NCBI GenBank assembly: GCA_035552195.1
Contig: DASZLU010000034.1
Location: 42,945 to 106,944 of the forward strand
Source of the DNA: CAIKMD01 sp035552195
GTDB taxonomy: Bacteria; Pseudomonadota; Alphaproteobacteria; ATCC43930; CGMCC-115725
Reading direction: 5' to 3'
Length of the DNA: 64,000 nucleotides
Made by a program: the position numbers and the translations under genes. Below, piece by piece: positions 32,700 to 41,632 of the stretch (within the stretch, counting starts at the first letter, position 1; the number at the start of each line of letters is the position of its first letter). The notes under the pieces were generated by a model. It saw only the letters and a list, made by a program, of their open reading frames with translations, was not told where the DNA came from and did not search any database.

Positions 32700-33968
32700 T
32701 CATCCGCGAACGGCGAGATCTTCGGCGCTATAAGCGCGCGGATGGCGAACCGGCACGTTGCGCAGATCGCGCACGGCCGGGCAACCGAGGATGCCGAGCG
32801 TTGAGGACAGCTCGTCCTTGAAGATGCTGATCATATGTCCCGGGCCTTTTTCGCCCAAAGCGCCCAGGCTCCACAGGAAGGCTTTGCCCGCGAGACACCC
32901 GTCGGCGCCCAGAGCGATGGCGCGCGCGACATCGACGCCGGTGCGGACGCCGCTGTCGTAGAGGATCGTCATGCGCTTGCCGACCGCGGCGACGACCGCC
33001 GGCAGCGTATCGATCGGCGCGGGCAACGCATCGATCTGGCGGCCGCCGTGATTGCTGACGACGATGCCATCGAGACCGAGCGCCAAGGCTTTCTCTGCAT
33101 CCTCCGGATGAAGCAAGCCTTTCGCCACCAGCGGCTTCTTCCACTTGTCGCGATAGCGCGCGACTTCTTCCCAGGTGAAGGCACCGCCGCCCTCGCGTTG
33201 TTGGAAGGCCGTCGCCGCCTCGATGCTGGTCTCGCCGTTCATATAGGGCTGGAGATTGACGAAACGCGGAACACCGGTGCGCATGAACGCGCGCGTCCAA
33301 TGCGGCGAGGACAGCGCGTCGAGCTTCAGCCGCGTGGTCAGGCGGAACGGGGTCACGATACCGCTCTTCACCTCGCGCGTTCGGGTCGTGCGGATCGGCG
33401 TATCCATGGTCAGCATCAGCACGTCGACGCCGGCGGCAGCCGCGCGCTTCACGAGGTCGAAGCCGATCGCATGATCGTTGCGGGCGAAGCGATAGAGCTG
33501 GAACCACAACACGTCGGGCGCCAGCCGCTTTGCCTCATCCATGGTAATTCCCGAGAGCAGGCCGAGCGTGTAGGGCACGCCAGCCGCCTGGCAGGCTTTG
33601 GCAAGATAGGTTTCGGCGCCGGGATAGACCGTGCCCGGCCCGCCCACCGGCGCCATCCCGATCGGCGCGGCGTAACGGCGGCCGAACAATTCGCAATCGG
33701 TCGGCGGCGGCACGACCACCTTGCCATAGCGCGGCACCAACTCGATCGCATCGAAGGCATTGTTATTGCGCGCGATGCCCGTATCCGCGCCGCCGGCGCC
33801 GCCATCGCAATATTCATAGGCGAAATTCGGCAAGCGACGCCTCGCCTCGGCCCGCACATCCGCCGATGTCGGCAAGCGGCGCTTCAGCGCCAAGCGCTCC
33901 GCCGCTTCGGCCGGCGTGGGTTGAGCGACGCGCGGCGCCGGCGCGATGACTTGTGTTGAATCAGGCAT
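32700..33968 (-). CDS. FMN-dependent alpha-hydroxy-acid oxidase/dehydrogenase
   Basis: 422 residues; ATG at 33968 with TGGGAGGCAAC upstream. FMN-binding TIM barrel of the lactate/glycolate/mandelate oxidase family: RRLPNFAYEYCDGGAGGADT near the N-terminus, AAPIGMAPVGGPGTVYPGAE, LWFQLYRFARND, LMLTMDTPIRTTRTREVKSG, KGLLHPEDAEKALALGLDGI, the catalytic His-Gly-Gly-Arg segment VSNHGGRQIDALPAPIDTLP, and DSGVRTGVDVARAIALGADG. It oxidises an L-2-hydroxy acid to the 2-oxo acid. Substrate is unknown; as the last gene after the hydroxycinnamate-type ABC importer (52-base gap) it may act on a related aromatic or short hydroxy acid. Confidence 0.9.
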   Translation of the reverse strand: MPDSTQVIAPAPRVAQPTPAEAAERLALKRRLPTSADVRAEARRRLPNFAYEYCDGGAGGADTGIARNNNAFDAIELVPRYGKVVVPPPTDCELFGRRYAAPIGMAPVGGPGTVYPGAETYLAKACQAAGVPYTLGLLSGITMDEAKRLAPDVLWFQLYRFARNDHAIGFDLVKRAAAAGVDVLMLTMDTPIRTTRTREVKSGIVTPFRLTTRLKLDALSSPHWTRAFMRTGVPRFVNLQPYMNGETSIEAATAFQQREGGGAFTWEEVARYRDKWKKPLVAKGLLHPEDAEKALALGLDGIVVSNHGGRQIDALPAPIDTLPAVVAAVGKRMTILYDSGVRTGVDVARAIALGADGCLAGKAFLWSLGALGEKGPGHMISIFKDELSSTLGILGCPAVRDLRNVPVRHPRAYSAEDLAVRG

Positions 33969-34020
33969 GTTGCCTCCCAAAAGTCCGGATCGTTCGACCG
34001 TTGCCCGCCAGCTTAGCCGG

Positions 34021-35010
34021 TCACGGGTCGATCCGCGAACCTCTTCCGGAAAGCCGATAAAGCACCTCGCCGACGACCCCGCGGCGGAAAATCAGGATCA
34101 CGGCGATGAAGATCAACCCGATCACCACGGGCACCGGAATGCCGATACCGGCCAGGTAGTCGTCCATCGAGACGGTCAGCGCCGCGCCGACGACCGGACC
34201 GAACAGCGTACCGAGGCCGCCCAAAAGCACCATGAGCACGACCTCGCCCGAGGTCGACCAATCGACGTCGGTGAGCGTCGCGAGGCCGAGCGAAAGCGCC
34301 TTGAGCGAGCCGGCGACGCCGGAGAGCGCGGCCGAGAGCACGAAGTTCAAGAGGATGAAGCGATCGACCGGATAACCGAGCGAGATCATGCGCGGCCGGT
34401 TGTCCTTGATCGCGCGCAGTACCTGACCAAACGGCGAGCGCGCGATGCGCCAGACGAAGAGGTAACCGAGCAGGAAAAAGCCGGCGACGGTGTAGTAGAG
34501 CGCGAGATTGTCGCGCAGGTCGACGATGCCGAGCAGCCAGCCGCGCGGTATTCCTTGGATCCCGTCCTCGCTATGGGTGAAGGGCAGACGCAGCGCCAGG
34601 AAATAGACACCTTGCGCCAGCGCCAAGGTAATCATCGCGAAATAAAGCCCCTGCCGCCGGATAGCGATGATCCCGAAGAGAAAGCCGAGCAAGGTCGCGG
34701 TCGCCGTTCCCGCCAGCACCGCCGCTTCGAACGGCCAGCCCCACGTCTTGGCAACCTCGGCGGCGAAATAGGCGCCGCTGCCGAAAAACGCGGCATGGCC
34801 GAACGACAAGAGCCCGCCGCCGCCGATCAGCAGATTGAAGGCAATGGCGAAGAGCGCCATGCACAGGAGCTTCACGAGGAAAAGCGGATAGACGAAATAC
34901 GGCGCCACGATCAGCGCGGCGATGCCGAGCGCCATCCAAACCCCATTGGCCCGTAAGAAGCGGTTCTTCGCGGCGCCGGTATCGGCGGGAACGGTACGAT
35001 CGAGCGCCAT
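34021..35010 (-). CDS. Branched-chain/aromatic-acid ABC importer, permease (LivM type)
   Basis: 329 residues. The start is the ATG at 35010, which overlaps the upstream permease stop in ATGA; a TTG one codon earlier exists. About nine membrane segments with LivM features: LGIAALIVAPYFVYPLFLVK, LLIGGGGLLSFGHAAFFGSG, FGIIAIRRQGLYFAMITLAL, the EAA-like IKDNRPRMISLGYPVDRFIL and LMVLLGGLGTLFGPVVGAAL. It pairs with the LivH-type permease to form the membrane pore. Context (feruloyl-CoA synthase upstream on the same strand) suggests uptake of hydroxycinnamates, as in the R. palustris CouPSTU importer, more than amino acids. Confidence 0.93.
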   Translation of the reverse strand: MALDRTVPADTGAAKNRFLRANGVWMALGIAALIVAPYFVYPLFLVKLLCMALFAIAFNLLIGGGGLLSFGHAAFFGSGAYFAAEVAKTWGWPFEAAVLAGTATATLLGFLFGIIAIRRQGLYFAMITLALAQGVYFLALRLPFTHSEDGIQGIPRGWLLGIVDLRDNLALYYTVAGFFLLGYLFVWRIARSPFGQVLRAIKDNRPRMISLGYPVDRFILLNFVLSAALSGVAGSLKALSLGLATLTDVDWSTSGEVVLMVLLGGLGTLFGPVVGAALTVSMDDYLAGIGIPVPVVIGLIFIAVILIFRRGVVGEVLYRLSGRGSRIDP

Positions 35011-35879
35011 CAACGCTCCGTGCCGAAGAGGCCGGCCGGCTTGATCGTCAACACGACGATCATCATCGCGAAGATGACCATGTTCGATGCCTCGGGATAG
35101 AACACTTTCGAGAGGCCCTCGAGCAGACCAAGCGCCAAACCGGTCACGATCGAGCCGAGGATCGAGCCGAGACCACCGATCACCACGACGGCGAAGACCG
35201 TGATGATGATGTTGCCGCCCATCAGCGGGTTGACCTGATAGATCGGCGCCGCGAGAACGCCCGCAAGCCCGGCCAGCGCCACGCCGCCGCCGAATGCCGC
35301 CGTGACGAGCAGCGGCACGTTGACGCCGAAGGCGCGCACCAGGGTCGGATTCTCGGTTGCGGCGCGCAGATAGGCGCCGAGCTGCGTGCGCTCGATCGCG
35401 TACCAGGTGCCGAAGCAGATGGCGAGCGACGCCACGACGACCCAGGCGCGGTAATTCGGCAAATACATGAAGCCAAGATTATGACCGCTGCTCAGGAGGC
35501 TCGGCGTCGAATAGGAAAGGCCAGCGGTGCCATACCAGTAGACGAACATGCCCTGCATCACCTGGAAAATGCCCAGCGTCAGAAGCAGTCCGTAGAGGTG
35601 ATCGAGCTGATAGACCCAGCGGATGATCGTCCGCTCGATGATGATGCCGACCAGCGCGGTGAGCAGCGGCACCAGCACCAGCGCCGGCCAATAACCGATG
35701 CCGTAATGGGTGAGACTGATCCAGGCGAGGAAAGCGCCAAGCATGTAGAAGGCGCCTTGCGCCACGTTGACGATGCCGAGCAGGCCGAAGACGATCGCAA
35801 GGCCGAGGCTCAGCATCGCATAGAACGAGCCGTTGATCAGACCGAGAAGCAATTGTGCGAGGAGTGCGTTGAGCGACAT
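35010..35879 (-). CDS. Branched-chain/aromatic-acid ABC importer, permease (LivH type)
   Basis: 289 residues from MSLNALLAQLLLGLINGSFY. Eight or so membrane segments, with the LivH hallmark GLINGSFYAMLSLGLAIVFG near the N-terminus, the NVAQGAFYMLGAF segment and VVIGGLGSILGSIVTGLALG near the C-terminus. It forms a heterodimer with the LivM-type protein, whose start overlaps its stop. It sits 12 bases after the LivF-type ATPase gene, in the order binding protein, LivG, LivF, LivH, LivM. Confidence 0.93.
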   Translation of the reverse strand: MSLNALLAQLLLGLINGSFYAMLSLGLAIVFGLLGIVNVAQGAFYMLGAFLAWISLTHYGIGYWPALVLVPLLTALVGIIIERTIIRWVYQLDHLYGLLLTLGIFQVMQGMFVYWYGTAGLSYSTPSLLSSGHNLGFMYLPNYRAWVVVASLAICFGTWYAIERTQLGAYLRAATENPTLVRAFGVNVPLLVTAAFGGGVALAGLAGVLAAPIYQVNPLMGGNIIITVFAVVVIGGLGSILGSIVTGLALGLLEGLSKVFYPEASNMVIFAMMIVVLTIKPAGLFGTER

Positions 35880-35891
35880 CGCGGTTCCTCC

Positions 35892-36599
35892 TCAAACGCC
35901 CAGATAGGCTTCGAGCCGCGCCAAGCTGCCGCCGAGTTCGGCGCGCGGTACCATGTCGACGATGCGGCCTGTCTCCATCACGTAATGGCGGTCGGAGACG
36001 CCTGCGGCGAAGCGGAAATTCTGCTCGACCAGCAACACGGTCATGCCGCGCCGGCGAATGGCGTCGAGGGCAACGCCGATTTGCCCGACGATGACGGGCG
36101 CCAGACCTTCGGTCGGCTCGTCGAGCACGAGAAAATCGGCGCCGGTACGCAAAACCCGTGCGATCGCCAGCATCTGTTGCTCCCCGCCCGACAGCTTGGC
36201 GCCGCTGCTCGCATTGCGCTCCTTGAGGTTGGGAAAGAGCGCATAGATCTCGTCGAGCGACATGCCGCCCGGCTTCAGCCGCGGCGGCAGCATCAGATTT
36301 TCGCTGACGCTGAGGCTGGCAAAGATGCCCCGCTCTTCGGGCACGTAGCCGATGCCGAGACGGGCGATACGCTCGGGCGGCTGACCTATGGTCTCTCGAC
36401 CCATCACTCGCACCGAGCCGCGACGGCGGCGGAGAATGCCCATGATCGCGCGCAACGTCGTCGTCTTGCCGGCACCGTTGCGGCCAACGAGAGTCACGAT
36501 CTCGCCGCGCTTCACCGCGAGATCGACGCCGTGCAGAATCTGCGATTCGCTGTAGAAGCCTTCGAGGTTGCACAGCTCGAGCACCGCGTCATCAGCCAT
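35892..36599 (-). CDS. ABC importer ATPase (LivF type)
   Basis: 235 residues. Walker A GRNGAGKTTTLRAI near 40, Q-loop region IGYVPEERGIFASLSVSENL (the LivF-type form), signature LSGGEQQMLAIARVL, Walker B FLVLDEPTEGLAP, H-loop VLLVEQNFRFA. Couples ATP hydrolysis to uptake by the LivH/LivM-type pore. The start ATG at 36599 lies inside the last codons of the LivG-type gene (8-base overlap), so the two ATPases are cotranslated. Confidence 0.95.
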   Translation of the reverse strand: MADDAVLELCNLEGFYSESQILHGVDLAVKRGEIVTLVGRNGAGKTTTLRAIMGILRRRRGSVRVMGRETIGQPPERIARLGIGYVPEERGIFASLSVSENLMLPPRLKPGGMSLDEIYALFPNLKERNASSGAKLSGGEQQMLAIARVLRTGADFLVLDEPTEGLAPVIVGQIGVALDAIRRRGMTVLLVEQNFRFAAGVSDRHYVMETGRIVDMVPRAELGGSLARLEAYLGV

Positions 36600-37347
36600 G
36601 ATTGGCGCCCATATAAGCCTCGATCACGGCGGGATTGCGCGCGACTTCATCATAGCTGCCGTCGGCGAGGATCTCGCCTCGCTGCATCACGGTGATGCGA
36701 TGCGAGAGATCGGCCACCACCGAGAGATTATGCTCGACCATGATGACGGTACGGCTGGAAGCGACCTGGCGAATGAGCGCGACGATCCGGCCGATCTCTT
36801 CATGCGCCATGCCGGCCGTCGGCTCGTCGAGCAGCAATAGCTCCGGATCGAGCGCGAGCGTCGTCGCCAGCTCGAGCGCACGTTTGCGGCCATAGGGCAA
36901 TTCGGAAGCGAGCGTGCCGGCAAAGCCGTCGAGCCCGACCTCGGCCAGCAGCGCCTCGGCGCGCTCGTCGAGCTCGCGCAACACCGCGTCCGAGCGCCAA
37001 AAAGCATAACTGTCGCCGCGAAACCGCTGCAGCGCGATGCGCACATTCTCGCGTGCCGTCAGATGCGGAAAGGTCGCCGAGATCTGGAACGAGCGGACGA
37101 TACCGAGCGAGGCGACATCATGCGGCTTGAGCGCCGAGATATCGCGGCCCTTGTAGACAATGCGGCCACTGCTGACGCTGAGCGTCCGCGTCAGCAGATT
37201 AAAGAACGTCGTCTTGCCGGCGCCATTGGGCCCGATCAGCGCGTGGATGCTGCCCCGCTTCACATCGAGGCTGACATCCTTCACCGCGACGAAGCCGGCG
37301 AAAGACTTCGTCAGGTGCTCGGCACGCAGCAGCACATCGTCAGACAT
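36592..37347 (-). CDS. ABC importer ATPase (LivG type)
   Basis: 251 residues; ATG at 37347 (MSDDVLLRAEHLTKSFAGFV) was chosen over a longer frame that would run into the binding-protein gene. Walker A GPNGAGKTTFFNLLTR, the LivG-type SFQISATFPHLTARENVRIA, a degenerate signature LPYGRKRALELATTLA (typical for LivG, which lacks LSGGQ), Walker B LLLLDEPTAGMAHEE, H-loop VIMVEHNLSVV. Partner of the LivF-type ATPase. It begins 31 bases after the binding protein stop. Confidence 0.95.
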   Translation of the reverse strand: MSDDVLLRAEHLTKSFAGFVAVKDVSLDVKRGSIHALIGPNGAGKTTFFNLLTRTLSVSSGRIVYKGRDISALKPHDVASLGIVRSFQISATFPHLTARENVRIALQRFRGDSYAFWRSDAVLRELDERAEALLAEVGLDGFAGTLASELPYGRKRALELATTLALDPELLLLDEPTAGMAHEEIGRIVALIRQVASSRTVIMVEHNLSVVADLSHRITVMQRGEILADGSYDEVARNPAVIEAYMGANHG

Positions 37348-37378
37348 GGCCTGATGTGTGCGACGCGCCGGTTGCCCC

Positions 37379-38617
37379 CTAACCCTTCTTCGCGACCAGC
37401 GGACAACCACCTTGATCCATCGGCCGGAAAGCCTTGTCGCCGGGAATGGTCGAGACCAAGGTCGCCAGATCGTTCGGCCCTTTCGACTCGCTGGGCTTCT
37501 TGACCTTCACGAGATAGACGTCGTGCACCATGCGGCCATCCGGTCGCAAGACGCCGTTGGTCGCGAATTCGTCGTTGATCGGGTTCTTTTGCATCCAGTC
37601 GAAGATCGCTTTGGGATCATCGGTTCCGGTTGCCTTCGCCGCAGACAGGTAATGGTGGACGGCCGAATAGAGCCCGGCCCACATATATTGTTCGTTGCCT
37701 TTCGCCGCATCCATGCGCTTGGCGAAATCCGCCGCCGCCGGGCTGATGCCCGGAAACCACGGCAAAGTCACCATCATGCCCTGCACGTTGTCGAGCCCGC
37801 CGGCGCTGGCGATCAGCGGCAGATCGAGGCTCAACGGCACGATCTTCACGCCGGAATCGACGAGCCCGAATTCATGCGCCGCCTTGATCGAGTTGAACAT
37901 GTCGCCGCCGGCATTGGCGAGAGCGATGACTTGGGCTTTCGAGGCCTGTGCCTGCAGCATGAAAGACGACATGTCCTGCGCGCCGAAAGGATGGAAGACC
38001 GTACCGACAACCGTGCCGCCGGCTTTCTCGACATTGTCTTTGACCGCCGCGGCGAGGCCTTTGCCGAAGGCATAATCGGCGCCGAGGATGAACCACGTCT
38101 TGCCGAGTTGCGGCACCGCCTCGCCGATGGTTTTGCCGAGCTGGAACGTGTCGTAGGTCCATTGCGCGGAATAGGGCGCGCAGGCCGGGCCGGTGAGATC
38201 GGCGCTGCCGGCTTCGCTATAGAGCACCGCCTTACCCTTGTTGCGCGCGATCTCTTGCACGGCGAAAGCGACGGCGGAATTGACGACATCCACGATCACG
38301 TCGACCTGCTCGGTGTCGAACCATTTGTTTGCGATCGAAGCGCCGACATCGGGCTTGTTCTGGTGATCGGCATAGATGACCTCGATCGTCGCATCGCCGA
38401 TCTTGCCGCCGAAATCCTCGATCGCGAGCTTCACGGCCCGGACCGGGTGCATGCAATCGTCGAAACAGTATTGGCCCGAGAAATCGTCGAGCACGCCGAT
38501 CTTGATCTTGTTGTCGGAGAATTTCGCTTGCGCCGCCGCCAGTTGCGGCGCGGCGAGCCCCCATGCGAGGGCCAACAACGCAGCGGCCACGGCCGCCTTC
38601 CAGAATGCGAAGCCCAT
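37379..38617 (-). CDS. Periplasmic binding protein of the Liv-type importer (CouP-like)
   Basis: 412 residues; ATG at 38617 with AGGGAGGTGGCGA upstream. Signal peptide FWKAAVAAALLALAWGLAAP ending in AAAQA. Type I periplasmic-binding fold of the LivK/HAAT family (KIGVLDDFSGQYCFDDCMHP, VEVIYADHQ-like IEVIYADHQNKPDVG, KWFDTEQVDVIVDVVNSAVA, GADYAFGKGLAAAVKDNVEK). The DDCMHPVRAVKLA segment and the partner genes match binding proteins for aromatic acids such as p-coumarate better than those for leucine. It is the first importer gene, 112 bases after the feruloyl-CoA synthase stop. Ligand identity is inferred from context. Confidence 0.9.
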   Translation of the reverse strand: MGFAFWKAAVAAALLALAWGLAAPQLAAAQAKFSDNKIKIGVLDDFSGQYCFDDCMHPVRAVKLAIEDFGGKIGDATIEVIYADHQNKPDVGASIANKWFDTEQVDVIVDVVNSAVAFAVQEIARNKGKAVLYSEAGSADLTGPACAPYSAQWTYDTFQLGKTIGEAVPQLGKTWFILGADYAFGKGLAAAVKDNVEKAGGTVVGTVFHPFGAQDMSSFMLQAQASKAQVIALANAGGDMFNSIKAAHEFGLVDSGVKIVPLSLDLPLIASAGGLDNVQGMMVTLPWFPGISPAAADFAKRMDAAKGNEQYMWAGLYSAVHHYLSAAKATGTDDPKAIFDWMQKNPINDEFATNGVLRPDGRMVHDVYLVKVKKPSESKGPNDLATLVSTIPGDKAFRPMDQGGCPLVAKKG

Positions 38618-38729
38618 TCGCCACCTCCCTCTTAATGTTATTCGCCGGCCCCGCACCCCTCGGGCACCGAACGATATGCTTTATAACGATATTGAACCTC
38701 GGCACCGGCGGCCGTCAAGGAAACCGCGA

Positions 38730-40613
38730 TCACCGCTCCGACGTGAGGCGGATCACGCGGGGCGAGGACGAGTGGGCATAAAGCTCCTCCACCAGCGCGG
38801 CGCGTTGACTCAGCACGGCGCGCTGGTTGATCGATCCTTTATCGGTCATTTCGCCTTGATCGAGCGACGGCGGCTCTTCGAGCAGCATGAGCGCGACGAT
38901 GCGATTGGAGCTGCCGGTGCTCCGCGCGGCGAGGCTCTCAAGACGTTCGGCGAAAGCCGCGCGCAGCTCGGTTCGCCCGAAAACCTCGCGCGGCGCAGCG
39001 CCGGCGGCCAGCGACGGGCAAAGACGCTGGCAGGCAGCGCGATCGGGAAAGACCAGCACCGCGATCTCGTTGCGGCCGAGACCGGCGATGACGACGTCCT
39101 GGACCAGCGGCGCGAAATGATCGATGAAACCGGCGCGCAGCGGGCCGACATTGACCCAGGTTCCGCTGGCCAGCTTGAAATCCTCGACAACGCGTCCGTC
39201 GAAGACCAAGCCCTTGGTCACATCGTCCGGATCGGCAAAGCGCAACGCGTCGCCAAATTTGTAATAGCCTTCTTCGTCGAAAGCCGTCGCCGTCAGCCCG
39301 GGCTGGCGCCAATAGCCGGGCGTTACATTCGGCCCGCGAATGCGTGCCTCGAGCTTGCCTTCGCTGGGCACCAGCTTCAGCTCGATGCCGGAGGTAGGCA
39401 ATCCCACGAGACCGGCCGCGCTCATCCCTTTGCCGGCCGAGAGCGCGAAAGGCGCGGTTTCGGTCGACCCGAGCCCCGTCAGCATCAGGATGCGTTCGCC
39501 ATAGGTCGCGCTCGCGATCTCGTCGAGCGCGTCCCACACGTGCTGCGCCATGCTGGCCGCGGCGTAATAGAGGATACGCAGATCCTTGAAGAAGCTGCGG
39601 CGCAGAACTTCGTCCTGCCGCAGAAACGGGATCAACGCGTCGTAGCCGCGCGGCACGTTGAAATACCAGGTCGGCGAGACCTCGCGCAGGTTGCGCACCG
39701 TCGCTTCGATCGCGCCGGGCACCGGACGGCCATCATCAATATAAAACGTGCCGCCGTTGAAGAGCACCATGTTGAAATTGTGATTGCCGCCGGCGGTATG
39801 ATTCCACGGCGACCAATCGAGGATGACCGGCGGCTGATCCCGGAAAAAAGCGAAATGCGTGCGCAGCTGCTCCTGGTTGGCGCACAGCATGCGCTGTGTG
39901 TTGATCACGCCTTTCGGCATGCCGGTCGAGCCGGAGGTGAAGAGTATCTTCGCGACCGTGTCCGGCCCGACACCGCGGTTCACGGCGTCGATCGCCGGAT
40001 CGGCTTGTGTCTCGCGCAGATCGGATAGAAGGCTCGTCGGCCGCGTCTGGAGCGGATTGCGCCGCACGACGATCCCAACATCGGCGGAAATCGTCGCCGC
40101 GATCGCGCGCCCGAAAAGGTCGCCGTCGCTGGCGAAGACGAGTCCCGGGGTGGTCAGGCCGACGATGTGGCGCAGCTTACCGAAATCGCGCGAGACCAGC
40201 GAATAGGCCGGCGACAGCGGCACATAGGGAATGCCGGCATAAAGCGCGGCGAGACCGAGCACCGCGTGGTCGAGATCGTTGCCAGAGAGGATCATCAGCG
40301 GGCGTTCGGCGGAAAGCCCGCGCGCCCGCAGCGCCGAGGCGAGCCTGCGGATTTGCGCCAGCGCTTCGGCGTAGCTCAGCTTTTGCCATTCGCCATCGAG
40401 ACGGCGCTCGGCCATGAAGACGCGGTTCGGCGCGACCCGTGCCCAGTGGAGCAGCGGGTCGGTGATCCGTGTCGCGTAGTCCCCGAGCGGGTGCTTGTTC
40501 TTGAGGTAGACCGTGCCGTCGGGACGCCTGTCCACCGCGACATCGAGCGAGCCCAGCCGCACGTCGCGCAGAGGCAATGTCTTGCCCGAACCGTCCCGAG
40601 CCGATGCGTCCAT
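38730..40613 (-). CDS. fcs: Feruloyl-CoA / hydroxycinnamoyl-CoA synthetase
   Basis: 627 residues; the ATG at 40613 is used (GGGGAGG 12 bases upstream), with a TTG at 40640 as a possible longer start. ANL-superfamily enzyme that adenylates a hydroxycinnamic acid and joins it to CoA. Motifs are the P-loop LFTSGSTGMPKGVINT followed by QRMLCANQEQLRTHFAFF (typical of feruloyl-CoA synthase), DWSPWNHTAGGNHNFNMVL, LGSTETAPFAL, GYYKFGDALRF and DGRVVEDFKLASGTWVNVGP. It is divergent from the MarR gene and upstream of the importer on the same strand. With the hydratase-lyase at 42814 it forms the core of ferulate, coumarate or caffeate breakdown. Confidence 0.92.
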   Translation of the reverse strand: MDASARDGSGKTLPLRDVRLGSLDVAVDRRPDGTVYLKNKHPLGDYATRITDPLLHWARVAPNRVFMAERRLDGEWQKLSYAEALAQIRRLASALRARGLSAERPLMILSGNDLDHAVLGLAALYAGIPYVPLSPAYSLVSRDFGKLRHIVGLTTPGLVFASDGDLFGRAIAATISADVGIVVRRNPLQTRPTSLLSDLRETQADPAIDAVNRGVGPDTVAKILFTSGSTGMPKGVINTQRMLCANQEQLRTHFAFFRDQPPVILDWSPWNHTAGGNHNFNMVLFNGGTFYIDDGRPVPGAIEATVRNLREVSPTWYFNVPRGYDALIPFLRQDEVLRRSFFKDLRILYYAAASMAQHVWDALDEIASATYGERILMLTGLGSTETAPFALSAGKGMSAAGLVGLPTSGIELKLVPSEGKLEARIRGPNVTPGYWRQPGLTATAFDEEGYYKFGDALRFADPDDVTKGLVFDGRVVEDFKLASGTWVNVGPLRAGFIDHFAPLVQDVVIAGLGRNEIAVLVFPDRAACQRLCPSLAAGAAPREVFGRTELRAAFAERLESLAARSTGSSNRIVALMLLEEPPSLDQGEMTDKGSINQRAVLSQRAALVEELYAHSSSPRVIRLTSER

Positions 40614-40700
40614 GCGAACGGCGCCTCCCCGGCAATGCAAGATCGATAAGATCGCGCTTGCCTTCGTTACATATTATCACGAAATTCGGTTCGCAACACG

Positions 40701-41252
40701 ATGACCCTCGATTCCGCCGCCACGACACTCGACAAGCCCGGCGCAACGCGCCCGAGCCGAAGCGCACGTACCGCCGGCGATACGATCGATCTCGGGCCGC
40801 TCGAAGCGCTGATCGGTTTCCAGATCCATCTACTCGATCTGCTGATGTATCAGATCTATTACGAGCGCTTCGGCAAAGCGGCGATGACGCCGGGAATGTT
40901 CTCGACACTCTGCACCATCAAAGCCAATCCCGGTGTGCGCCAGGGCGCCCTGGCCGACGCGCTGCTGATCCAGCGGCCCAATATGACGCTGCTGGTCAAT
41001 CGCCTGATCCGCGCCGGCTATGTGCGCCGCCGCGCCGCGCGCGGCGACAATCGCGGCGTCGAGCTCTTTCTGCGCGCCGACGGCGAACGGGCGCTGAGCG
41101 AGGTCACTGCGAAGCTTGCCGCGCACGAGCAAAGCCTTACCGCCGCTCTCACCAAAGCCGAGCGCGAGCGCCTGGCCGCGCTGCTGGCGAAGATCGTGCG
41201 GCACCTGCGGGCGGGACCGCGTGCAAAGCTCCGAAGCCTTAAAGCAACGTGA
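40701..41252 (+). CDS. MarR-family regulator of hydroxycinnamate genes
   Basis: 183 residues. A MarR fold: FQIHLLDLLMYQIYYERFGK helix, AAMTPGMFSTLCTIKANPGV, recognition region ADALLIQRPNMTLLVNRLI, wing VRRRAARGDNRGVELFLRAD and a C-terminal dimer helix. It lies divergent from the CoA synthetase gene with only about 88 bases between starts, so it very probably represses that promoter and responds to a hydroxycinnamoyl-CoA, as CouR and FerR/FerC do. The gap contains the near-palindrome GATCGATAAGATCGCG and an AT-rich ACATATTATCAC stretch, either of which could be the operator. Its 3' end overlaps the convergent OB-fold gene by 14 bases. Confidence 0.85.
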   Translation: MTLDSAATTLDKPGATRPSRSARTAGDTIDLGPLEALIGFQIHLLDLLMYQIYYERFGKAAMTPGMFSTLCTIKANPGVRQGALADALLIQRPNMTLLVNRLIRAGYVRRRAARGDNRGVELFLRADGERALSEVTAKLAAHEQSLTAALTKAERERLAALLAKIVRHLRAGPRAKLRSLKAT

Positions 41253-41628
41253 ACATTGGAACTGGCTGACCGTCCTCCGCCGGCTTGAACACCAGCTTTA
41301 CACGCTGCCCGATGCGGATCGCATCAAGATCGCAATCGACGATATTGCTCATCATTGTCGGCCCTTCGGCGAGCGTGACATAGGCGATCGCGTAAGGCAC
41401 GGCGGCACGGCGGGTCACGCTGAAGGAATAGACCGTGCCGGTGCCCGCGGCTTCGCGCCATTCGGTCTTGTCGCTGAAGCACAACGGACAGATCGAGCGC
41501 GGATAGAAATGATCGGTGCCACAGGCAGTGCAGTGCTTCAAGAGCAGCTTGCCGTGCGCCGCCGCTTCCCAATAGGGCGTGGTTTCGGGAAAGGACGATG
41601 GCGCGATGGGCACGCGGTCCTGTGCCAT
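41239..41628 (-). CDS. Zn-ribbon/OB-fold thiolase partner (DUF35)
   Basis: 129 residues. N-terminal rubredoxin-like zinc ribbon with CTACGTDHFYPRSICPLC (two CxxC), then an OB-fold (TGTVYSFSVTRRAAVPYAIA, EGPTMMSNIVDCD). Proteins of this family form complexes with thiolase-like subunits. It lies 4 bases after the thiolase stop and must be cotranscribed with it. The 3' end overlaps the convergent MarR gene. Confidence 0.9.
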   Translation of the reverse strand: MAQDRVPIAPSSFPETTPYWEAAAHGKLLLKHCTACGTDHFYPRSICPLCFSDKTEWREAAGTGTVYSFSVTRRAAVPYAIAYVTLAEGPTMMSNIVDCDLDAIRIGQRVKLVFKPAEDGQPVPMFTLL

Positions 41629-41632
41629 ATGC

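Noticed and set aside
32633..32740. Possible frameshift at the 3' end of the hydroxy-acid oxidase
   Set aside because: A third frame reads smoothly to a TAA at 32633 (ending SRGLIGRTAPY), but the annotated frame already ends with a normal family tail (RNVPVRHPRAYSAEDL), so no repair is needed.
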